This document shows, one piece after another, positions 34,837 through 44,661 of a stretch of 64,000 nt of DNA. Below the pieces are notes generated by a model. That model did not search any database. It was not told the origin of the DNA and saw only the letters and a program-made list of their open reading frames with translations. Within the stretch, counting starts at the first letter, position 1; each line of letters begins with the position of its first letter. Both the position numbers and the translations under genes were made by a program. Origin of the DNA: Gnetum montanum (Eukaryota; Streptophyta; Gnetopsida; Gnetales; Gnetaceae); contig MNCI01025300.1 of the NCBI GenBank assembly GCA_015680685.1, positions 272,108-336,107 on the forward strand, read 5' to 3'.

Positions 34837-35075
34837 CTTGTAAAAGTTAAAGGGAAAAGTCTCATTTCAAACATCAACACAAAGAAATAAGACTTATTAA
34901 AATAAAATTAAAGCATCATTAATCGAGAATCTTGCACCCTTAATTTATCTACAACATGTAGTATTTTTGTTCTTTTAATTGAGGTAACTAGAATGATACT
35001 TTAATTTTCTTTTAATGAGTCTTATTCCTTTATGTTGATGTTTAACATGAGACTTTGCACTTTAACTTCTACAAG
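34837..35075. repeat. Long inverted repeat with 84-bp arms
   Basis: The left arm 34837-34920 and the reverse complement of the right arm 34992-35075 match over 84 bases with about 10 differences. They are separated by a 71-base loop. An RNA from either strand would fold into a long hairpin. It carries no gene and no recognisable transposase. It may be a MITE-like element or a foldback. Confidence 0.8.
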
Positions 35076-35093
35076 ACACTCTATTAAACAATG

Positions 35094-35240
35094 ATATGTT
35101 AGCCTAGTGGTATGGGTCTTGGCCTAGTAATCCCAAGTTATAGGTTTGATTCTACTAGGTAGTGATGAGTTATAACTTTCTATAAATCTTCCCCCTGTAA
35201 AACCAACATAGGGGTAAAAGTTTTAAACATTTTAAAATCC
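35094..35240 (+). mobile_element. tRNA-related SINE-like sequence (candidate)
   Basis: TAGCCTAGTGG (35100-35110) fits a pol III A box and GGTTTGATTCT (35143-35153) fits a B box with C-to-T decay of GGTTCGAnTCC. The spacing of 32 bases between the boxes is in the tRNA/SINE range. The piece between them (CTTGGCCTAGTAATCCCAAG) can pair like an anticodon arm. The downstream CCCCCTGTAAAACC...GGGGT stretch could be the tRNA-unrelated body. Neither a poly(A) tail nor a TSD is clear. A decayed tRNA-derived fragment is the alternative. Confidence 0.4.
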
Positions 35241-36397
35241 TAGGATTATTACAAAAAGGAATTTTATTAATAAGGTAATTGGGAAGTGAATAGGAGTATG
35301 TTAAAGGTAGATATGTTTTTACACTCTTCAATAATTCTAAATCCTAGGATTATTAGGATAGGTATTTTGAGAATGTACACAATTTTCTTATCATTAACTT
35401 AATATCACTTCCACATTTATACTTTATAAATCTTATATGAAAGGTTTCTTCTTGCCTTAATTATCATTTACAACATTCCTTATATGTGTTACAAATATTT
35501 TCCACAAATTATTATTCATGACTTATTATCATGTTATGATCACTTATGTTAGACTTATTATTTCAATTTAACACTTGTTACTTTGTGAAGTCTTCTTTAA
35601 CTTTCTTTACTTTGACTACTATGCTTAGTTAAGTTTCTTCTTACTTAACTATACAAACTTCTCCATACTTTACTAAGCCACTCCAATCTTAGCATCATTT
35701 ACTTAAACATTTCTTCTTCCTAAGTCTATACTTTTTATCTATTATATAATCTTTTGGATAACCTTCTCTTCTTCTTTAAGAAATTGGACTAGGATATGTA
35801 TGGTGCAACTAGAATGTTTGATTCTTCTTAAAGAAAAATAATTCTTTGTCATGCAGATTGAATATATCTTCTACAACATTTTTTCATAAGCTCTTTGTAA
35901 TGAATTGGTTATTCCTTCATTATCTTAATGTTTGTAATTGATAAGATATTGAGAAACATAATGATATGAATGGGTAACAATGGAGTCTACTATTGTTCTT
36001 GAACTTCATTTTTCTTATATGTTTAATCAATACTTCTTCTATTCTTCTTCTTTCTCAATACTTCTCATGGTTCTTCTATTGAACTTTATTTTGGTAAAGA
36101 GTCATTACTTTTCCTAAGATTTATCAGATCTTTCCAAAATAATGTTCTTTTGAATTCCTTAACTTGGTCGTATATTACTTACAAAACTCATACTTAGAAT
36201 TAAGTTTCATTATAGGTTTAACACTCCCATTTAATCATTAGTATTATAGCTTCATTTTATGTTAATTTTCTTATGGAACTTAGTAAGTAATTACTTAGTT
36301 AATGAATCATGTGAAAATGTTATTATTTCATGGGCTAGATGGTGAAGACATTGTAGAGAATCATCTAACTCTATTGCTAATGATCTAGTTTTAAAAT
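35241..36397. other. AT-rich stretch, no gene seen
   Basis: Pyrimidine-rich on the + strand and without a frame of note. AAATCCTAGGATTATTA occurs at 35236-35255 and again at 35338-35356, a short direct repeat of unknown origin. Confidence 0.5.
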
Positions 36398-36991
36398 TTA
36401 GTACATGAAACTCAAGGATAATAGTTTTTTAGTAATAGTGAAATCCTTGATGGAAATGACATTAAGTATAATAATATGATTGTTGTCTTCAACTATAGTG
36501 CGATCTCTCGAAGATTCTGAGACAAGAACTGCTCTTGGAATCTCCACTTGTTGTTTTAGTTTATCATTCTCATCTTTTAGCCTCTTGACCTCATCTTTGA
36601 GGGACGCTAAAGTTTTTTCTTTGATATGGAGCTACTTATGAAGATCATCTGTTGCAATCCCTTTATCACTTAATTGTTTTCGTAGTTCATTTGTAGTAGT
36701 TTTTGCAATGTACATTTTTTTTTTAGCTTTATTCAAATTTATTTGCAATGTACTTACATCAATTGTAAAAAGTTCATTGGTAGCACGTAAGTCCTTGTTA
36801 TCCTACTTAAGTTTAAAATTCTTAGACTTTAGATCTTCAAGTTGCAATTTCATCACATATTTCTTCATCTTCTTTTCTATTGGTAAGATTGTCACTAGTG
36901 TTAGTGGTAGTGTTGGTATTGTTTCTAGTGCTAATGCAGACCCACTCGTCCTTAATTGATTAAGTTCTAGAAGTTTAGACCTAATGATCAA
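36398..36991 (-). pseudogene. Coiled-coil protein fragment with two internal stops
   Basis: One - strand frame of 198 codons (36991 to TAA at 36400-36398) is broken only by two TAG codons: one after 'SKNFKLK' at 36803, and one after 'TDDLHK'. The translated parts are highly heptad-like and charged: 'EKKMKKYVMKLQLEDLKSK', 'TNELRKQLSDKGIATDDLHK', 'SLKDEVKRLKDENDKLKQQV'. The N-terminal side has a Leu/Thr/Ser stretch. No family is recognised. It abuts the LINE-A fragment at 37015 but is on the opposite strand. It may be an exon remnant of a host gene or part of another element. Confidence 0.6.
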
Positions 36992-37014
36992 TTATTTACT
37001 TTAGAAGACATTGA

Positions 37015-37504
37015 CATGCAAAAGTTGTATGATTTGCTATAGAAGGTTCCTATTCATTATATTGGTGTATTTCTATACAACTTGCTTTCCTTAGAGGAGC
37101 TCACTTAAGGTATATTTTCTATATCAAATGAAAAAGCTCCAAGTATTGATGGTTTTCCAGTTGAATTCTACAACTATTTTTGGCCTTATATTAAATATAA
37201 CTTTTATAACATATATAAAGAAGTTGTGAGTAATGGTTCTTTAGGTAAGACTCTTAATAGAGGTATGATTAAACTTCTACCTAAAGAAGGAGATCTTAAT
37301 CTATTAAAAAAATTAGAGACTCATCACTTTGCTTAGAACTAGCTATAAAATTATTACCCTGTAGTGGCTTCTAAACTTAGGTAACATATTTTCCAATATT
37401 ATAAATAGGGAGCAAACTAAATTTAGTTCAAGTAGATATATTCTCAATAATGTCTTTATAGATGCTAAAACTTTTTCATGAGTAAAAGAAATAGACTAGC
37501 AGTG
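37015..37504 (+). mobile_element. LINE-A reverse transcriptase, piece 1
   Basis: The + strand reads 'APSIDGFPVEFYNYFWPYIK', 'NGSLGKTLNRGMIKLLPKEG', 'NREQTKFSSSRYILNNVF'. These match the L1-type RT wording 'PGPDGFxxEFYxxFW', 'LNxxxIxLIPKxG' and 'QxxFxxGRxIxxN' in order. Stops and small frame changes are present. The piece is cut by E3 at 37505 (target duplication CAGTG at 37500-37504) and resumes at 47482. Endonuclease and ORF1 are not seen to the left. Confidence 0.85.
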
Positions 37505-37513
37505 TGATGAGCC

Positions 37514-37595
37514 ATGATATTGCACCCGCGATATCGGGTCCGCAATATCAGATCCTGCCAAGCGATATTGGACATATGATATCGGGACCTATCTC
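37514..37595 (+). promoter_or_regulatory. GATATC-type box array in the E3 U3
   Basis: Five or more near-palindromic boxes (ATGATATTGC, GCGATATCGGG, CAATATCAG, GCGATATTGG, TGATATCGGG), 12-20 bases apart, end just before the TATA box. Boxes of this kind recur in the 3' LTR (46655-46745), E4 and S5. Confidence 0.6.
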
Positions 37596-37601
37596 ATTAC
37601 C

Positions 37602-37609
37602 TATAAATA
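37602..37609 (+). promoter_or_regulatory. TATA box of E3 5' LTR
   Basis: TATAAATA in CCTATAAATAAGAGGTGGG; transcription would start ~25-30 bases downstream, giving a U3 of about 130 bases. Confidence 0.7.
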
Positions 37610-37776
37610 AGAGGTGGGCACACTTGGTTTGTTAATTAGTTCTTAGTTCCTTACCCAAACTCTTGCAATTTCTCCCTCTCAAAGTTAGAATTATTTCTGA
37701 GTGCCCACAATAGGAGTCATAAAGTGAACAAATTTTTATTCAAGCATTGTGTACCTAAGCACACCTTGTGTCCAGA

Positions 37777-37782
37777 AATAAA
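37777..37782 (+). terminator. Polyadenylation signal in E3 LTR
   Basis: AATAAA in CAGAAATAAAGACAAAC, at the same place as in E0, S5 and the 3' LTR. Confidence 0.6.
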
Positions 37783-38338
37783 GACAAACTTTGTGATAAA
37801 CCTTGCAGAATTCAAAATAGCTTATCTCTCACCCTTAATGCTATTTATAATTTTTTAATGCTTTCATTAGTTAATTAATGCTACTTTTATTGATTCGTTA
37901 ATTTTCACAAGTAATCACACTTAGTACGACCACTTTGAGCATGCGTGGAACACTTGGTAACCCAATAATGATTAGCATTTGGTAATCCTAGTAGTGTTGC
38001 ATTAGTTCAAGATGTGTAAAGAAAAAGTGGGAACGGATGCTGGTGTTAGGACTAGTTGGGACCTAGTTGATTAGTTAATTTAAATTACTTATTCAATTAA
38101 TTCACTTCTTCCCTCTCTAGCACCAGGACATAAAACATAAAAAGCATAAAAATCATATACCTCAAGTTTACTTAGGCATATAAGCATGCCATATGAGTAA
38201 GCTTAGGAAGACAACAATCACCTAACCCATCCTTGTCCTGTGAAGGTGCATAAGCACGTAGTCGTTAAAGTTCGACCAGATCACATGTAACGCTTGTATT
38301 CATATGGTCGAGCATAGGGATACCTCACCACTCATCAT

Positions 38339-38356
38339 TGATGCTGTTGCTGGGGA
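38339..38356 (+). other. Primer-binding site of E3, tRNA-Asp type
   Basis: TGATGCTGTTGCTGGGGA agrees with TGGCGCCGTTGCCGGGGA (complement of the tRNA-Asp 3' end) at 14 of 18 positions. All four differences are transitions at former CpG or C/G sites. It lies one base after the LTR. Confidence 0.8.
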
Positions 38357-38482
38357 CTTTGTTATTTGTGCACTAATTAGAACTTATGAATCTTCCCATC
38401 ATTGGAACAAACACTTAGGATTGGTTATCTTAAAATTAGTAGAAAAGAGAAGAGAAAAGTGTTGCACACTGAAGAATTAATC

Positions 38483-41102
38483 ATTTCTCCTTCTTCTTAC
38501 AAGAGTGTTTCATTGCCTAGGTCTAACACAATGAACAATCAAAGGCGTAGTACACATGATGACCCACTAGTGCCCCAACAGTTTTATTTGGTATACATTC
38601 ATCTCGATGAGTATATACCAAACTTTACCTTTATCCCCCACTAGGATGAACAACTATGTTAGCGTGATTTAGAAGGTAACATAGTGTTACCTCCCGATCA
38701 TTCAGTCCCAAGCATGCTTTTTCATGCTCTCACACAAATTGGTATCCAACACTTCTAGGTAGAGTACATTATGCATGAACATGACTCAAGAGAGTATCAA
38801 CCCATGGAAGCACAATTTCAAAGGGACTTGCAACAAGAGAGACATCATAAATCTATGAAGGGGAAGTGGTCTCAGGATGTCTCGTATGTCCTAAGTGAAA
38901 ATGAGTGTAGTGAACCTACCTCAGGAGTCTTCCACAAAATGAAGTTTCTCTTATTAGCTTTGGTCAAGGGGTTGTATATTAGAATCTTCACTCAACTATC
39001 CATAACCCAGATTTTGGTACCAATGGACACAAAGGGTCTGAAAAAGGAACATGAACACATGACAAAGATAGACATTCTGATCATAACCATGATCGAGGCC
39101 ACGACCACCAAAGAGAAGGTAGTAGACACCATCATGATGATGGTCCTCCTTCCTCTTCACCTTCATCATCTTCTTCCCCCACTCCTTCAGGATCGAAATG
39201 CAGTCGTAGAGGAAAGACCCTGAGGATAATGGTAGGTGAAACATGAATAATAGACAAAACAGTTGAGAAAGGGGATGAGGGCATTCTAGAGAAACACATC
39301 ATGAAAGGAGGGAGAATAGGGAATAGCATAGGCATCATAGATGTCATAGACAACATGATCACAATGAACCCCTACTCGCTACCCGAAGTATGCTAGATAT
39401 AACTGAGGCTGTTAGAATCCCAACAAGGCATCAAAAAGATAGCAAGATCAAAAGATTGGACATGATCAATATCCCACAATTTGAAGGGGGATACAATGCT
39501 AATCCTCAAAATCATTTGCAAGCATTTCACAATTCATGTGCCTTGCAAAACATAGAAAATGAATGGCAAAAAGTCAAGTTGTTTTCACAAACACTAATCA
39601 AGGAAGCAGAAAGCTGGTACCAATCCTTAGAACCAAAATCTATTTACTGATGGAGTACCATGTTAGAACTATTCAATGATAAGTATTAAAAATACTCCTG
39701 AGTGTCCACCCTGTGAAAGCAAATCCAAGGATGGAAACAAAGAGGACACAAACCCTTGGATGTTGCCATTGGCTGATATTATGCATTATTACATTGTTGC
39801 CTTGGCCATGGTTACTCGAAGAGGGAACAACTACACCATCTTGTAGATGGAATTAGGCATGAAACACAAAGAACCCTTGGGACTTATGCCTAAGGAAGAC
39901 TATCTAAGCTTAGAGTCCATCAAGTACAAAGATTTTTGGAGCAAGTTTCCAAGGAGGAAGGAGAGTTAAGGAAAAGAGAGAATGCAGAGGAATACAACAA
40001 AGATCTTTCCCTTTGAAAGAAGGGAGTTAGATTTTGTAAGGATGAAGAAGAGTCACCACTTGAAGAGATGGTAAATAGGAAAACTTTGCCCATTCAAAAA
40101 CTTGAATTAGAAGTATCAGTAAAGGTGGACCAAATTTGGGACTCCCTAGATAATAAATTTCAAACAGTTCTCAAAATATTAGAGGAGTCTAGGGAACTAG
40201 GTAGTGACCAAGAAAGGAGAAAAAAAAAGACACCTAGATATGCATGTAACAAAGGTAAGGGCAAAGCTTCCATCATGGAAGAGGTCGTTGATTTAGATAC
40301 AAATAATGATGGTGAATGTGAGATATGTCAATATGACCATCCTAAGGGATGTTGCCCAGTAATCTCACATCTACAGGAGTCTAGGGTGTATGCACTAAAC
40401 CCACGATTAAATAGATGACAAACACCTTGAAGGTTGCCTTATCCTCAAGGTAGCCAAAGACAATTCCACCAACCCTTGACGTATTATCCAAGTGGAACTC
40501 CACCACAACCAAATGAGCAGTATCAACAGTGGCAACACCCACAATCATGGGGAATGCCACCACCATGTCAACAATACCCTTATCATCAACTTGACCCATA
40601 TGGATACTACGTGTAGCAGCCAATCTCTCCACATGACTCTACTAGTTACATTACTCCTTAGTTTCACTACCAAACCCACAAGTACTATAGAACTCCTCCG
40701 AGAGGAGAGGTTTCACAAATGTACTATCCTTCTCATCGGACTATACCTCTTCCATCCTTAGCTTGATTACAACCTGCTCCAGCTATGCAGGGTGAGCTCC
40801 TTGCCCAGCTGCAGCAACATAATGCTATAAGGGCTATCAACTCTCAACATACTATTGGTTCAAAAAACCACATAAAGAAGATACCTTTCTTTAGAACCAA
40901 TAGTCCAACTAAGTCCTTGCAATCACAAGTAGAAAATTCTCCAAATGCCTCACCACCATTCAAATCTTCAGAGCTTCCTTTGAACCAAAGACTGCACTTA
41001 ACGCACATGGTCATGTTGACTCATGCAATTACTGATTGGATTAAAGCTGGCTATATTCCTAGAAAATTCTCTGATCCTGGAAGTCCTCTTATATATTTGT
41101 AA
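38483..41102 (+). pseudogene. E3 gag remnant
   Basis: The N-terminal part is 'VYIHLDEYIPNFTFIPH', followed by an open 150-codon stretch (38771-39223). A His/Asp/Arg- and Ser-rich linker comes next in another frame (39060-39200). The Gag core is at 39390-39770 ('IPQFEGGYNANPQNHLQAFH', 'EAESWYQSLEPKSI', 'STMLELFNDKY', 'QIQGWKQRGHKPLD'). A charged segment follows (40068-40330), then the knuckle-like 'CEICQYDHPKGCCPV' at 40318-40362, and a Gln/Pro/Tyr-rich tail (40434-40616). A last open piece (40785-41102) ends in 'ITDWIKAGYIPRKFSDPG', leading into the protease. The start codon aligned with the ATG of E4 is not ATG here (ATT at 38483). Multiple stops; inactive. Confidence 0.88.
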
Positions 41103-41560
41103 ATCACCAGGAATGAACCTTGCAAAGCTCTTTTGGATTCAGGTTTTGGTGTTAACTTAATCTATCAAGAAATGTACAAAGCCTAGAACTTTCCTCCACT
41201 AAAAAATAGTAACATACGTTTAGAGTTGGTCGACCAATCCATCACTATCCTATTAGGACTAGTGGAGGACATTTTCACCACTGTTTATGGGTGGTTGTAT
41301 CCAATTGATTTCCTAGTGATTGAAGTCAATAATTGTAAGGGGGACTTCTTAATCATAATGGGAAGAGCATGGATAAGCACAATTGATGCATGCCTAGGAA
41401 TACGTGATCTTTCCCTACAAAATATTAAAAGAAAATACATTTGGAAAGATCAAGAAGAAGAAATTTCCATGCATCGCATATAGTGACATAGGGTGTAATT
41501 GCGTGGAGAAGTCCTGGTTTGTACAACTTTTAACATTACCTGCATGTAACCACTATGCAC
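41103..41560 (+). pseudogene. E3 protease remnant
   Basis: 'EPCKALLDSGFGVNLIYQEMY' holds an intact DSG active site. 'LELVDQSITILLGLVEDIFT' and 'FLIIMGRAWISTIDA' supply the flap and the ILGRxW-like C-terminal strand typical of Ty3 proteases. Two stops occur, one just before the site and one after 'EMYKA'. It would have matured the polyprotein. A ~440-base broken linker to RT (41560-42000) follows and contains no clear domain. Confidence 0.87.
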
Positions 41561-41999
41561 CAATAACTAACATACAAAGATGCCTATATGTAGCAGCCAC
41601 AAGATAGGAAGGCACCTAGTGGCTGATAACTGACCAAGAGAACGATTCAACTATATGCATGGAACCAACTGAGAGCTTGACTTGCATCTACATTGATAGC
41701 ATAGATACATTAGAGCAAGTCCATCACCAACTTCCAAGTCCTGACATCAAAATATCAACTAAGGGAAGTTGGAAATCCCTGATGAGTTCAAGCAAAAGTC
41801 CCTTGAGTTAAAGCCATTGCCCACTAGTATGGAGCATACATTTCTCAAAAATAGAAAACTAGTAATCATTAATGCTAAGCTTGCTCCTCAACAAAAAGAA
41901 AGACTGCTAAAAATGATAAACAAATGATTGAAAGCCTTTGCTTGGTCATATCCCAAATTAACCGAAATAGATCCTAGGATATGCCAACACAGAATTTAC

Positions 42000-43335
42000 A
42001 TTGACCCCTCCATGAAACCGCAACAACAACTGCAGAGGTGACTGAACCCTAAGCTTAAGCAAGTGGTTAAAGAAGAAATTGAACAACTTCTAAAATTTGG
42101 GTTCATCTATCCCATTGCTGATAGTGAATGGGTTAGTCTATTAGTCATTATGCCCAAAAATGGAGGTAAATGGATGGTTTGTATAAAATTTAGGCTACTG
42201 AACATGGCAACATTTAAAGACCACTTCCCATTGCCATTCGTTGACCAAGTCTTAGATATCATTGCAGGGCATTGCTACTTCAGTTTTTTGGATGGCTACA
42301 GTGGATATAATCAAATTCAAATAGCACCAGAAGACCAAGCCAAGACTACGTTCACAAGTTCTTGATGGACATTTACATATAAGTAGATGTTGTTTGGCTT
42401 GTGCAATGCCCCAGCAACATTTCAACATTTGGTTCTAAGTATTTTTTAGCAAAAAATAGGAAATGGTGTGGAGGTATTTATGGATGATTTCTCCACCTAT
42501 GGAGTAGACTTCAAACAAGGATTGGACCAATTAGAGTACGTACTGAAACGATGTGTAGAAACCAACTTAAGACTTAACTGGCAAAAAAGAAATTTAATGG
42601 TCCAAGAAGGCATTGTATTAGGGCACAATATTTCACAAACATGGATAGAAGTAGATCCTGAAAAGATTAAGGTCATCCAAGGAATCACTCGGCAACTTGA
42701 AACTGTAAAAGACATCCGATCATTCCTTAGACATACTGGCTATTATAGACACTTCATTGAGAACTTTTCAAGGATTGCGAAACCTTTGGTAGAACTAACG
42801 AAGAAGAACATACCTTTTGAATGGACAAAGAAATGTGAGCTAGCCTTCCAAACCTTAAAATAGAATCTTGTAGAAACACCTATTCTACAAGCTCCTAACT
42901 AGTCCAAACCATTCAACATAATGACTGACATGTCCAACTTTTCCTTAGGAGCTATACTTACATTGTTAGATGACCAAAAAAAACCCTATTACAACCACTG
43001 TGCAAGTCGAAGTATCGCTAGTGCACAACTCAATTACACCACAATGGAAAAAGAGTTAATGGTCGTGGTGTTTGCACTAGAAAAATTTAGGTACTATATA
43101 TTAGACTATAAGATATTTGTACATACGGATCATAGTGCAATTTAGTTCCTAATGAATAAACCAATGGTGAGCCCTCGCATCATACGATGACTTGTGATCT
43201 TACAAGAGTTTGATCTTATGATGATCAATTGTAAAGGCACCAAGAATTTTTTTGTTGATTATTTATCTTGGTTTCGATGGGACAACAAAGACGATAAATA
43301 TCCAATTTCTAACCATTTCCCTGATGAAATCCTCT
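42000..43335 (+). pseudogene. E3 reverse transcriptase and RNase H remnant
   Basis: RT motifs are in order: 'VVKEEIEQLLKFGFIYPIAD', 'GGKWMVCIKFRLLNMAT', 'FPLPFVDQVLDIIAGHCYFS', 'LDGYSGYNQIQIAPEDQAKT', 'FGLCNAPATFQHLV'. The catalytic box is 'VFMDDFSTYG' (42477-42500), an intact FMDD variant of YxDD. The wording 'RLNWQKRNLMVQEGIVLGH' is Athila-type. RNase H follows with 'TTMEKELMVVVFALEKF' and 'VHTDHSAI' (Asp kept). Its first catalytic Asp is in 'MTDMSNFSLGAIL'. Stops are few: after 'TFTSS', within 'YK*MLFGL' and after 'QTLK'. Confidence 0.9.
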
Positions 43336-43439
43336 TTGCAAGTATGATAAACAATCAATTAACCACAATTACAAATTGGTATGGTAGCATTCTTACCTAT
43401 CTTCTCACACAAAAAATACCACAAGAGCTTGACGTTAAG

Positions 43440-44661
43440 AAGAAAAAACTGTTTCTTCACTAAGCCAAATATTTCATGGAAATAAATGGGCACCTTTATA
43501 AGGTGTGTTCTGATGGCTTGGTCTAATGGTGTGTTCTCAATGAAGATCAATTGCAAGTTCTCCAAGATGCTCATGAGGGTCCTTGTGGGGATCATTACAC
43601 TGGGAGACGAATAGCCATTAAAATCTTGCTTGTAAGATATTATTGGCCTACATTGTTCTAGGATGCTCATCATTTCATCTAATCTTGTGAGCACTACCAA
43701 TGTGATGGGGGAATGACTACCAGAATGAAGGGTCCACAACAATGGATTTAACCTATAGAATCATTCAACATATGGGGTATTGATTTTATGGGGCCTATTA
43801 CACTGATGTCTAATGGAAAAGCCTACATTGTTGTTGTTGTTGACTATTTTACCAAGTGGGCAAAAGTAGCCATTGTTACAAACTGTACATCATCTACCAT
43901 TGCACAATTTATTTAACAACAAATTGTAAACAGGTTTGGCGTGCCTCATGGACTTATTTCTGATAATGGTACACATTTCATAGGTGCAACTTTTCAAAAG
44001 TTAATGCAATGCTTAGGAGTTGAGCATAAACTAGCTACACCATATCATCCTCAAGTGAATGGTCAAGCCAAAGTCACCAATAGGGAGATCACAAAAATAT
44101 TGACATGAACCATTAGCAAGTATAGGTGAGACTGGAGCACCAAACTGAACGATGCTCTCTGGGCATACCGCTCCACATGGAAACTCCCTATAGGCTACTC
44201 TCCCTATGATTTAGTGTACTATAAACTTCTGGTGCTTCCTATTCAAGCAAATCTCCATACACTATCCACAACATGTGACCTTAAACCTTTACCTCAATCT
44301 AGCACAAAAAGAATGGTTAATGAACCTTAACTTGCTAGATGAGAATCGACTAGCTGCCCTGTCATTTAATGAACTACATAAGGCCTTTAATAAACAACGT
44401 CATGACCTAAGGATTAGGAAAGTCAAATACCAACTAGGAGATAAGATTCTTTATTGGAATCTCACACATGTACCAAAACGAACTAAATTTAAAACGTTGT
44501 GGGAAAGACCTTATATCATTCATGAAACTTTTCCTTCAGGGGCCATGATGATCTACAAACCTGAAAGCCTGAATAAGAAGTTATTGGTCAACATCCAACA
44601 AACCAAACCCTTCCATGAGCCTAAAACAGCCATTACTAATACTACCTATGTTGGTGGATAA
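43440..44661 (+). pseudogene. E3 integrase remnant
   Basis: The zinc module is 'DAHEGPCGDHY', 'RYYWPTLF', and 'SCEHYQCDGG' with the first Cys pair altered. The catalytic core is 'WGIDFMGPI' (first Asp), 'GLISDNGTHFIGATF' (second Asp), and 'VNGQAKVTNREI', where the third catalytic residue, Glu in E4 (AEITN), is Lys: a G-to-A change. The C-terminal region is open at 44275-44661 with a GPY-like 'LWERPYIIHETFPSGAMMIY'. Stops occur in core and linker. No chromodomain is seen, as expected for Athila-type elements. Confidence 0.9.

Larger units (their letters stand above)
37505..38337 (+). repeat. 5' LTR of E3
   Basis: U3 has GATATC/GATATT boxes at 37514-37595, and the TATA box TATAAATA is at 37602-37609. 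AATAAA is at 37777-37782. The paired TTGGTAACCCAATA / TTGGTAATCCTAGTA motif is at 37952-37994. The U5 end is TATGGTCGAGCATAGGGATACCTCACCACTCATCA. Confidence 0.95.

Noticed and set aside
35096-35160. Functional tRNA gene
   Set aside because: No proper acceptor stem pairing could be drawn and the B box has lost its CpG; a SINE-like or decayed relic fits better.
40381-40632. Minus-strand frame opposite the E3 gag tail
   Set aside because: Shadow of the Gln/Pro/Tyr-rich gag tail; no independent support.
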